Origin: Bosea sp. Tri-49 | Lineage (GTDB): Bacteria; Pseudomonadota; Alphaproteobacteria; Rhizobiales; Beijerinckiaceae | Reading direction: 5' to 3' | Length of the DNA stretch: 64,000 nt | Assembly (NCBI RefSeq): GCF_003952665.1 | Contig: NZ_CP017946.1 | Coordinates: 186,001-250,000, forward strand | Part shown: one piece after another, positions 57,782 through 64,000 of the stretch | Layout of the letters: each line of letters opens with the position of its first letter | Position numbering within the stretch: the first letter of the stretch is position 1 | The notes under the pieces: model-generated | What the model saw: the letters and a program-made list of their open reading frames with translations, nothing else | The model's database searches: none | What the model was told of the DNA's origin: nothing | Made by a program: the position numbers and the translations under genes

Positions 57782-58523
57782 CTAGTTCAACCTGCTTGGG
57801 GCTGAGGCCACGTTCCTTCTCGATCGCGTCCCAGGCCGCATTGATGGCGGCGAGGCGGCGGGTCGCAATGCAGATCGCCTCCTCGGGCAGGCCACGGGCG
57901 ATCTCGCGATCGGGATGGTTCTCGATGACGAGGCGACGATGCAGCTGCTTGAGCTCGCCATTGCTCATCGCGCGGTCGGCGCCGAGCACGATATAGGGGT
58001 CATCGCGCCGGCGCAGATGACGCGCCTCGATGCGGGCAAAGCCGGCTTCGTCGACCCTGAAGATCGTCGCGACATCGCGCAGATAGGCGTGCTCGTGCTC
58101 GTGGATCGCGCCATCGGCGGCGGCGATCAGGAAGAGGCCGTCGAGCACGTCCTCGATTAGAGCCGGCTCGTCGCGGAAGGCTTCGGCGATCTGCTGCGCA
58201 TAAGCCTCGAAGCCGGCGCTGGTCTGCTTGGCGAGATCGAACAGGCGCTCGATATGGGCCTGCTCGTCGGGAGGTACGGTGACGATGCGCTGGAAGGCCG
58301 CGATCTCGTCGCGTGTCACCACACCGTCGGCGCGCGCCATCTTGGCGGCGAGCGCGACTAGGCCGGTCGTGAAGATCAGCTGCTTGGGCGCGGGCCCGAA
58401 CAGGGCTCCCTCACGATCGACCAGCACGTGCCCGGCCACGGCGCCAACGAGCGCGCCGAGCGGTCCGCCAAAGGCGAAGCCGAGGCCGCCGCCGCCCAAT
58501 GCTCCCCAGAAAGACGACTTCAT
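57759..58523 (-). CDS. TerB-DnaJ (DjlA-like) protein
   Basis: 254 residues. A hydrophobic Gly-rich N-terminus (WGALGGGGLGFAFGGPLGALV) may be a membrane anchor as in DjlA. A TerB helical domain (~50-170) is followed by a C-terminal J domain with the HPD motif (VIENHPDREIARG) that stimulates DnaK. The final EATSDHD and stop are encoded by the right end of the palindromic element, so the natural C-terminus was probably altered by its insertion. Confidence 0.9.
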   Translation of the reverse strand: MKSSFWGALGGGGLGFAFGGPLGALVGAVAGHVLVDREGALFGPAPKQLIFTTGLVALAAKMARADGVVTRDEIAAFQRIVTVPPDEQAHIERLFDLAKQTSAGFEAYAQQIAEAFRDEPALIEDVLDGLFLIAAADGAIHEHEHAYLRDVATIFRVDEAGFARIEARHLRRRDDPYIVLGADRAMSNGELKQLHRRLVIENHPDREIARGLPEEAICIATRRLAAINAAWDAIEKERGLSPKQVELEATSDHD

Positions 58524-58579
58524 CGCTCATCCAGCCATGGCCGTTCCTGGCCATGGCATCTGCGTAGAATGCACCGGGC

Positions 58580-58879
58580 TCAGCGGCAATAGAGCCGGCC
58601 GTAATAGTCGCGGTAATAGCCGTACGGACAGCCGCCATAGCCGTCGTCATAATAGTAGCCACCGCGGCGATAGGGCGATGTCGCCGAGCCGACGATGGCG
58701 CCACCGGCGGCACCGATCGCGGCGCCGGCGAGTGCGCCGCCTGCGCGGCCTGTGGCAAGTCCGCCGATCAGGGCACCGCCGGCAGCGCCAACCAGCGCGC
58801 CGCCGCCGACACGCTCCTCATGCGGTGTGCAGGCGCCAAGGGCGAGCCCGACAACCGCGATTGCCATCAACGTCTTCAT
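58580..58879 (-). CDS. Small glycine-zipper lipoprotein
   Basis: 99 residues. MKTLMAIAVVGLALGACTPH carries a lipobox (LGAC, Cys17). The middle is a glycine-zipper (GGGALVGAAGGALIGGLATG, GGALAGAAIGAAGGAIVG) and the tail is Tyr/Gly/Arg-rich (YYYDDGYGGCPYGYYRDYYG). Such small outer-membrane lipoproteins are frequent in rhizobia. Role unknown, perhaps membrane integrity. Confidence 0.82.
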   Translation of the reverse strand: MKTLMAIAVVGLALGACTPHEERVGGGALVGAAGGALIGGLATGRAGGALAGAAIGAAGGAIVGSATSPYRRGGYYYDDGYGGCPYGYYRDYYGRLYCR

Positions 58880-59192
58880 CTCATTCCCCCTTCTCGGGTC
58901 GCTTGCAGCGGCACGATCCCAGCCTCAGCCGACTTTTTGCATTGCGACCGGGAATTGCGGTCGCAGTGCGGCGATGATTTGGCGTGCCGCCATAACTGCG
59001 TCAACGCCGGGCAGGGTGAATCGTTCCGCCGCTCAATACATGATAATTACTGCTCTCGAAACGAGGCTAAAGTATTTGCAGGTGCTCGGTAATGGCTCGG
59101 TTATCTGTCGTATCGGCCAGATTGTCGTCACATTCATCTATCATTTCACCGCACCGTTTTGCGCTGCACAAGATAGATGAGGCTTCCTCTGC
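58880..59192. other. AT-richer gene-free stretch before the transglycosylase gene
   Basis: A short hairpin TGCGACC...GGTCGCA lies near 58940. The right half is AT-rich and probably holds the promoter of the transglycosylase gene. A 46-codon frame from 59040 has no ribosome-binding site and is not called. Confidence 0.5.
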
Positions 59193-59849
59193 ATGAACAA
59201 AATCTCCGGTAGCGGCTGCGCCGCCTTCGCGATTTGCCTGGCCTTTCTTCAACCCGCTTCTGCCCAGGTGAACGCCGAGACCGACGCCCGCGCCTTCATC
59301 GTTCGGGAGGCTGAAATCCGGCGCCAGGCCGCCGCTGCCGAGCAGGACCAGGATCCGCAGAAGGAGACAGCCGAAACCGCCCAGACCAAGGGCGGGCGCA
59401 AGGCGCAGGCCAAGGCTGGCAAGACCGTTCGCGAGGCTCGTACACCACTCGCGGCGCCCGCGGGTTCGGAAGGTCTGCGCGCGCTGGTCGCCCGTCATGC
59501 CGCTGCCAATGGCGTGCCGTTCTCGCTGGCGGATGCCGTGGTGCGTATCGAGAGCCGTTACAATCCGCGCGCTGCCAATGCCGGGAACTTCGGCCTGATG
59601 CAGATCCGACATCAGACAGCGCGCGGCGTCGGCTACAGCGGCGGCGCAGCAGGCCTGCTCGATGCCGACACCAACGCCCGCTATGCCATGAAATATCTCG
59701 GCCAGGCCTACAAGCTCGCCGGCGGCGACACCTGCCGCACGGTGATGAAGTACCAGAGCGGTCACATGGCGACCCGCATGAGCGGCGCCAACCGCGCCTA
59801 TTGCGGCAAGGTGCGTACCATCACCGGTGCGACCCAGGCCAGCAACTGA
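59193..59849 (+). CDS. Lytic transglycosylase (SLT domain)
   Basis: 218 residues. A signal peptide (CAAFAICLAFLQPASAQ) is followed by a charged Ala/Gln-rich linker (~30-90) and an SLT domain with catalytic Glu in DAVVRIESRYNP, GNFGLMQI and MKYQSGH. It cleaves peptidoglycan glycan strands in the periplasm. Small SLT proteins of this kind often help assemble envelope-spanning machines, but nothing nearby points to one. Confidence 0.9.
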   Translation: MNKISGSGCAAFAICLAFLQPASAQVNAETDARAFIVREAEIRRQAAAAEQDQDPQKETAETAQTKGGRKAQAKAGKTVREARTPLAAPAGSEGLRALVARHAAANGVPFSLADAVVRIESRYNPRAANAGNFGLMQIRHQTARGVGYSGGAAGLLDADTNARYAMKYLGQAYKLAGGDTCRTVMKYQSGHMATRMSGANRAYCGKVRTITGATQASN

Positions 59850-59892
59850 GCTTTAATCCGGCAGACCGCTTCGCAACGCCGGATTCATCCAT

Positions 59893-59961
59893 CGTTGAAA
59901 ATCAGGCACTTGCGTGATTTTCAACGAGCGGAATACGCAATCCCTCGACGGGATTCCGTAT
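59893..59961. repeat. Two adjacent hairpins between the transglycosylase gene and rnpB
   Basis: First hairpin: CGTTGAAAATCA (59893-59904) and TGATTTTCAACG (59915-59926), a perfect 12-bp stem. Second: ATACGCAATCCC (59933-59944) and GGGATTCCGTAT (59950-59961), 11 of 12 paired. Neither has a T-tract. They may end the transglycosylase mRNA or be a REP-like unit. Confidence 0.7.
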
Positions 59962-59994
59962 GCGCTTGACGGCTCTGGCCTTTACAGCGCACAG

Positions 59995-60397
59995 GGGGCC
60001 GGCCAGTCGGCCGGACGGCCGCTCCTGCTTCGGCAGGGGAGGAAAGTCCGGGCTCCACGGAAACACGGTGCCGGATAACGTCCGGCGGGGGCGACCCCAG
60101 GGAAAGCGCCACAGAGATCGAACCGCCTGCGGCTTCGGCCGCAGGTAAGGGTGAAAAGGTGCGGTAAGAGCGCACCGCGGACCCGGCAACGGGGACGGCA
60201 TGGCAAGCCCCACCGGGAGCAAAACCGAATAGGGACGATGCTCGCCCGCAAGGGAGGAGGGACCGGTTTCCAGGTCCAGTCGTCCGGGTTGGTTGCTCGA
60301 GGCGCGCAGCAATGCACGTCCCAGAGGAATGGCCGTCACGTCGGGGGAGCGATCTCCCGGCCATCCAAAACCCGGCTTACAGGCCGGCTGGCACCCT
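59995..60397 (+). ncRNA. rnpB: RNase P RNA (M1-type, class A)
   Basis: Conserved RNase P RNA segments are in order: GAGGAAAGTCCGGGCTCC near 60040, the GAAAGCGCCACAGAGA region near 60100, GGGTGAAAAGGTGCGGTAAG near 60150, AGAGGAATGG near 60320 and the closing AACCCGGCTTACA near 60370. The 5' GCCAGTCGGCC pairs with the 3' GGCCGGCTGGC to make helix P1. It is the catalytic part of the tRNA 5'-processing enzyme. Ends are set from P1 and may be off by several bases. No competing protein gene is real here. Confidence 0.95.
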
Positions 60398-60408
60398 CAT
60401 CGCAGCGA

Positions 60409-60439
60409 AAAGGGCCGGGAGCGATCCCGGCCCTTTCGT
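60409..60439 (+). terminator. Terminator of rnpB
   Basis: AAAGGGCCGGGA (60409-60420) pairs with TCCCGGCCCTTT (60425-60436) over a 4-base loop, giving a 12-bp stem ending in TTTCGTG. It could also serve the leftward gene that ends at 60457. Confidence 0.85.
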
Positions 60440-60456
60440 GTCTGCTGACGCTGCGG

Positions 60457-61410
60457 TCAGAGCGTGTAGCTCCACTCCGCCGTGGCAAAGCGGTAGCCGT
60501 TGCCCTCCTTGTTGACCCGGCCGAAGCCGGGGAAGGGGATATGGGCGCCGCTGATCACCAGCTTGTCGGCCGCCGCCATGTCGAGCACGCGCCGGCGCGA
60601 GGCAACGGCCTGCTTTGCGTCGGCGTCGAAGACGAAGGTGATCTCGGGCTGGGCGGTCTGCAGCACGACATTATGGATGCAGTCGCCGACGAGCAGAAGT
60701 TGCTGGTTGCCGGAGGAAAGCCGCAGGATGCTGTGCCCCGGCGTATGGCCCGGAGCGTGCTCGAGCGTCAGTCCGGGCGCGACCTCGCCCGCCTTCACCT
60801 TGCGGGTACGGCTGGCATAAGGCGCCAGCGCCCCGCGGGCGGAGGCGAAGAACGGTTTCACCTCCGCCGGCGCCTGGCTGAGGATGCCGTCATCATGCCA
60901 GAAGGCATGCTCGGCCTCGTGGATGATCAGCTCGGCGTTGGGGAAGCGGGCGGTCTTCTCGGCTGTGAGAAGGCCTTCGTGATGATCCGGGTGAGCGTGC
61001 GTCAGGATGATCGCGTCGATCTGCGCCGGCTCGATCCCGGCAGCACGCAGGTTGCTCTCGGCCCGGCCCATGGTGTTGCCCATGGCGTTCCAGGCGCCGG
61101 AACCGGTGTCGACGAGATAGGTCCGGTCCTTGCTATTGACGACGAAGGCGTTGACCGAGGTCGGCAGGCTTTCGTCGAGGCCGGCGCCGGCAATGAGCTG
61201 GCGTACGGTTGTCGGCTCAGGGCCGGCGAAGGACTGGGCACCGAGCGGGACATAGCCGTCGAGAAGCGCGGTGATTTCGAGGTCGCCGAGCTTGCGGCGA
61301 TAGATGCCCGGCACCTGTGCGCCGGTCAAGGGAGCGCGGGCGTACGCGGGCAGGGCAGGCGCGAGTGCGGCTGCTGCAGCCGCTGTGAGGAAATGGCGGC
61401 GATCGATCAT
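60457..61410 (-). CDS. Tat-exported metallo-beta-lactamase-fold hydrolase
   Basis: 317 residues. MIDRRHFLTAAAAAALAPAL is a Tat signal peptide (RRHFL then an Ala-rich stretch). The MBL fold has the full metal set: THAHPDHHEG, the later His in HAPGHTPGH, and VGDCIHN with the bridging Asp. It resembles quorum-quenching lactonase-like and other class B-type hydrolases, but the substrate is unknown. Convergent with rnpB. Confidence 0.9.
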   Translation of the reverse strand: MIDRRHFLTAAAAAALAPALPAYARAPLTGAQVPGIYRRKLGDLEITALLDGYVPLGAQSFAGPEPTTVRQLIAGAGLDESLPTSVNAFVVNSKDRTYLVDTGSGAWNAMGNTMGRAESNLRAAGIEPAQIDAIILTHAHPDHHEGLLTAEKTARFPNAELIIHEAEHAFWHDDGILSQAPAEVKPFFASARGALAPYASRTRKVKAGEVAPGLTLEHAPGHTPGHSILRLSSGNQQLLLVGDCIHNVVLQTAQPEITFVFDADAKQAVASRRRVLDMAAADKLVISGAHIPFPGFGRVNKEGNGYRFATAEWSYTL

Positions 61411-61530
61411 GGGATGTTCCAGAGGCTTTGAGGTTGAGGCTTCCGGAAACGAGGCCGGCTGGAGGGCGGGCCAAATCGTCTCACGGCCGGAGGGATGCCC
61501 GGCCGTGAGGATCAGATGGGTGGGGTAAGG

Positions 61531-61956
61531 TCAGGCCGCAACCGTCAGCTGGACGTCAATGTTGCCCCGGGTCGCGTCCGAATACGGGCAGACGATATGG
61601 GCCTTCTGGACGAGGTCCTCGAGCTTGGCCTTCTCGATGCCGGGCGCCGAGATCGTCAGCTTGACGGCGATGCCGAAGCCCTTGCCGTCGTCACGCGGGC
61701 CGATGCCGACATCGGCGCTGACGCGGGCGTCGTCCGGGATCTTCACGCTCTCCTTGCCGGCGGCGAACTTCAGCGCGCCGAGGAAGCAGGCGGAATAGCC
61801 CATGGCGAAGAGCTGCTCGGGATTGGTGCCCTCGCCACCGCCGCCGCCGAGCTCTTTCGGCGTGTTCAGCACGAGCTTGACGTTGCCGGTATCGGTCGCG
61901 GCCTGGCCTTCGCGGCCACCGGTGGCGGAACCATGGGCGGTGTAGAGGATTTTCAT
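61531..61956 (-). CDS. ohr: Organic hydroperoxide resistance protein (Ohr)
   Basis: 141 residues from the ATG at 61956, with AAGGAG upstream. The OsmC/Ohr fold has the peroxidatic Cys in GYSACFLGALKFAA and the resolving Cys in AHIVCPYSDATRGN, and the N-terminus MKILYTAHGSATGGREG is typical of Ohr. It reduces organic hydroperoxides in the cytoplasm using lipoylated donors. Divergent from ohrR. Confidence 0.96.
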   Translation of the reverse strand: MKILYTAHGSATGGREGQAATDTGNVKLVLNTPKELGGGGGEGTNPEQLFAMGYSACFLGALKFAAGKESVKIPDDARVSADVGIGPRDDGKGFGIAVKLTISAPGIEKAKLEDLVQKAHIVCPYSDATRGNIDVQLTVAA

Positions 61957-62006
61957 GATTGCTCTCCTTGCTGGGCGGCCCGTCCGCCGTGGTTGATGCG
62001 AATTAG

Positions 62007-62035
62007 ATTGTGCACAATCGAATTGTCTGCAATTC
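62007..62035. promoter_or_regulatory. OhrR operator region
   Basis: ATTGTGCACAAT (62007-62018) is a perfect 12-bp palindrome; GAATTG-TCTG-CAATTC (62020-62035) is a second one. Both contain the ATTG/CAAT halves typical of OhrR sites. They lie about 50 bases before the ohr start and between the divergent genes, so OhrR probably represses both. Confidence 0.75.
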
Positions 62036-62162
62036 AAATTTCCGTGAACAGGCAGCGCTCGGTGCGATGAAAGAGTATCTTGGGTTCATCGCAGGGTGAG
62101 ACTGTTTCATCGGTGGGTTGTTCCAATCCGATCGGATCGCTCGCCCTGTCCAAGGAGCCATG

Positions 62163-62651
62163 ATGCGGTCGACTGACGGCAAAGCCATGACGGAAGATGC
62201 GAAGGCGACATTGGTGCGCGGGCTCGACGATCAGATCTGCTTTGCGGTCTATTCGGCCGCTCATGCCTTCAACCGGGCCTATCGGCCGTTCCTGGCCGAG
62301 CTCGGGCTGACCTATCCGCAATATCTGGTCATGCTGGTGCTGTGGGAGCAGGATGGCCAGAGCGTGAAGGCGATCGGCGATCGATTGATGCTCGATTCCG
62401 GCACGCTGACGCCACTGCTGAAGCGCCTGGAAGGCAACGGTCTCATCCTGCGCAAGCGCGGCCGCGAAGATGAGCGGCAGGTCCTGGTCGAGCTGACTGG
62501 CGCCGGCCGCGCCCTGCGCGAGAAGGCGAGCCTGTCAGCCAATCCCGTGCCCTGCGCGGTCGAGGACAGCGGTGTCCCGCCGGGGCGCTTGCTGGACGAT
62601 GTCCGCGCCCTGCGCGAGGCGCTGCTGCGCAGAGCGGCGGCGGAAGGCTAG
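62163..62651 (+). CDS. ohrR: Organic-hydroperoxide-sensing MarR-type repressor OhrR
   Basis: 162 residues from the ATG at 62163 (AAGGAG 5 bases before; an ATG one codon earlier is possible). The reactive cysteine is in DDQICFAVYSAAHAFNRAY. The winged helix is TYPQYLVMLVLWEQDGQSVK, IGDRLMLDSGTLTPLLKRLE with the wing KRGREDERQVLVELT. Oxidation of that cysteine releases the DNA. The C-terminal PVPCAVEDSGVPPG adds a possible resolving Cys. Confidence 0.94.
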   Translation: MRSTDGKAMTEDAKATLVRGLDDQICFAVYSAAHAFNRAYRPFLAELGLTYPQYLVMLVLWEQDGQSVKAIGDRLMLDSGTLTPLLKRLEGNGLILRKRGREDERQVLVELTGAGRALREKASLSANPVPCAVEDSGVPPGRLLDDVRALREALLRRAAAEG

Positions 62652-63037
62652 AGCCCGGCAGGGCAGGGCGCGCAGCCCCGAAAATATTTCTTCGCAGATC
62701 CGGTGGGGCGGCCAGCTCTCATGGGCGCCGCCGGGCCTCGGTGCGTGCCGAAAATCCTCGTCTTTACGGATAGTTAACCTTAACGGGCTGTGATGCCTGC
62801 AGGCTCGGGCAGACCTCCTTCTGCAGCGCTGGATCCGTTGACGCCCATATTGTCCCATGCTATCCCAAATTATCCCGTCGAGACCGACAGGCAAGCAACA
62901 AGTCGAAGCCCGTGTGCCGCGCGGATTTTGGCTGATGGCTCCGCCATGTCGGGATCGACGGGGGTATCGATTGCCGGTGCCTGCCGGCTCGCTTCGCGCC
63001 ATAGCGGCGCGGTTGGAAGTCCGACCTGGAGGCGGCG
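62652..63037. other. Long leader/promoter region of the division cluster
   Basis: 386 bases with no convincing gene. It contains the MraZ-box promoter at 62838-62877. The first ~180 bases (ohrR 3' end to the promoter) show nothing I can name. Confidence 0.6.
62838..62877 (+). promoter_or_regulatory. mraZ promoter with four MraZ boxes at 10-bp spacing
   Basis: GCCCA (62843), TCCCA (62853), TCCCA (62863) and TCCCG (62873) repeat exactly every 10 bases; on the other strand they read TGGGN with 5-base spacers, the known MraZ target. TTGACG (62838-62843) and TATCCC (62861-62866) at 17-bp spacing give a possible promoter embedded in them, so MraZ binding would block its own operon. Confidence 0.82.
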
Positions 63038-63496
63038 TTGACGGACCGCTTCGTCTCCCATTTCACCAACAGGCTGGACGCCAAGGGGCGCGTCTCGATC
63101 CCGGCTTCTTTCCGGGCCGTGCTGGCGAAGGACGGCTACGAGGGGCTCTACGTCTATCCGGCGCTCGACCAGGCCAGTCTCGATTGCGGCGGCCATGCGC
63201 TGCGGGCGACGATCGACGAGATCCTGTCGCGCTTCTCGCCCTTCTCCGAGGAATGGGAGTCGCTCTCGACGGCGTTGAATGGCACCTCCGAGGTGTTGAA
63301 GGTCGACCCCGAAGGGCGGATGATGCTGAGCGAGGCGCTGAAGGCGCATGCCGGCATCGGCGATACCGTCACCTTCGTCGGGCAGGGCCACAAATTCCAG
63401 ATCTGGGAGCCGGAGCGCTTCAAGGCGCATCTCGAGGATGCCAGGGGAAAGCTGCGCGACGTCCGGCGCATGCTGGGCGCGAGGACGGTGCCATGA
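63038..63496 (+). CDS. mraZ: Transcriptional regulator MraZ
   Basis: 152 residues from a TTG at 63038 preceded by TGGAGGCGGCG; no ATG is suitable. Two SpoVT/AbrB-like DNA-binding repeats, the first with the signature [15 protein letters not shown] and the second with [18 protein letters not shown]. It is the repressor at the head of the division and cell-wall cluster. It overlaps rsmH by ATGA (63493-63496). Confidence 0.95.
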   Translation: MTDRFVSHFTNRLDAKGRVSIPASFRAVLAKDGYEGLYVYPALDQASLDCGGHALRATIDEILSRFSPFSEEWESLSTALNGTSEVLKVDPEGRMMLSEALKAHAGIGDTVTFVGQGHKFQIWEPERFKAHLEDARGKLRDVRRMLGARTVP

Positions 63497-64000
63497 CCGG
63501 CGAATCCCACATTCCCGTGCTGATGGACGAGGCGCTCGATGCGCTCGCGCTCAAGCCTGGCGGCCGCTATCTCGACGGCACGTTCGGCGCCGGTGGCTAT
63601 TCGCGCGCCCTGCTGGAGCGCGAGCCGGAGGCGACGCTGCTCGCGCTCGATCGCGATCCCACCGCGATCGCCGGCGGTGCCGACCTCGTCCTGGCGATGG
63701 GCGGGCGGTTGACGCTGGCCGAGGCCCGCTTCGGTGCGCTGGCGGAGGAGGCCGAGCGCTTCCAGATGGTGCCGCTCGACGGCGTCGTCCTCGATATAGG
63801 CGTCTCCTCGATGCAGCTCGACCAGGCCGAGCGTGGCTTCTCCTTCCGTTTCGACGGGCCGCTCGACATGCGCATGGGGGCGAGCGGCCAGAGCGCGGCC
63901 GAACTCGTCAACGAAGCCGATGAAGGCGTGCTCGCCAACATCATCTACCATTATGGCGAGGAGCGGCGCTCGCGCGCCGTGGCGCGCGCCATCGTCGAGG
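63493..64000 (+). CDS. rsmH: 16S rRNA (cytosine-1402-N4)-methyltransferase RsmH, N-terminal part
   Basis: The frame is open to the right edge, giving 169 codons. The start [20 protein letters not shown] with [17 protein letters not shown] is the SAM-binding motif; [30 protein letters not shown] and the DMRMG motif also match RsmH (MraW). It methylates C1402 of 16S rRNA. Its place after mraZ is the standard dcw cluster order. Confidence 0.96.
   Translation, partial: MTGESHIPVLMDEALDALALKPGGRYLDGTFGAGGYSRALLEREPEATLLALDRDPTAIAGGADLVLAMGGRLTLAEARFGALAEEAERFQMVPLDGVVLDIGVSSMQLDQAERGFSFRFDGPLDMRMGASGQSAAELVNEADEGVLANIIYHYGEERRSRAVARAIVE

Noticed and set aside
59040..59180. A 46-codon open frame before the transglycosylase gene
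   Set aside because: No ribosome-binding site and no protein-like pattern; overlaps the likely promoter.
59902..60364. Protein frames across 59902-60364
   Set aside because: The region is the RNase P RNA; its conserved segments explain the sequence.

Overview
The window is GC-rich chromosomal DNA of an alphaproteobacterium, most likely of the order Hyphomicrobiales; a Bosea-like relative is my best guess. That rests on codon usage, a CheD-containing chemotaxis operon, an ArsR–methyltransferase fusion ahead of metF–metH, an ohr/ohrR pair, and intergenic palindromes of types I recall from this order. I could not run a search to confirm the genus. No tRNA, rRNA, CRISPR array or transposase gene is visible.

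Layout: 1–355 is the 5' end of a LysR gene running off the left edge. 532–11156 is a compact chemotaxis cluster (soluble receptor, two-domain-free response regulators, STAS protein, cheY, cheA, cheW, membrane receptor, cheR, cheD, cheB, final receiver). 11286–19676 holds an exported glutathione peroxidase, then a leftward block of fliK-like, flhB-tail-like, acetyltransferase, UDP-glucuronate epimerase-like, mog and manC genes, then an aldo/keto reductase. 19266–25124 carries regulator/enzyme pairs (AraC/DUF2000, TetR/SDR), a metallo-beta-lactamase-fold protein and ettA.

25149–27067 is a small accessory island of lower GC: a DGQHR/DndB-like gene and a small HTH gene, with their own operator-bearing promoter, lying between two nearly identical direct copies of the ettA terminator. 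This is the best candidate here for an undescribed system.

27100–46220 contains TetR/SDR, LysR/BASS transporter/DUF2891, a lactate-dehydrogenase-like flavoenzyme, a periplasmic GH3 beta-glucosidase, a cold-shock protein, an EamA/MocR divergent pair, the methionine-cycle operon (SahR-like regulator, metF, metH) and a LysR/MFS pair. 46422–58879 contains a Na/Pi cotransporter, a GST/HxlR group, a diguanylate cyclase, a MacAB-type efflux operon and a peptidoglycan amidase, and it includes a 264-bp multi-branched palindromic element with 31-bp inverted ends that supplies the last codons of a DjlA-like gene. 59193–64000 contains a lytic transglycosylase, the RNase P RNA gene, a Tat-exported metallohydrolase, the ohr/ohrR peroxide pair, and the start of the division/cell-wall cluster (mraZ, rsmH) with four phased MraZ boxes.

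Start codons were moved inward from the longest open frame wherever a ribosome-binding site, the family's usual N-terminus or a signal peptide favoured it.
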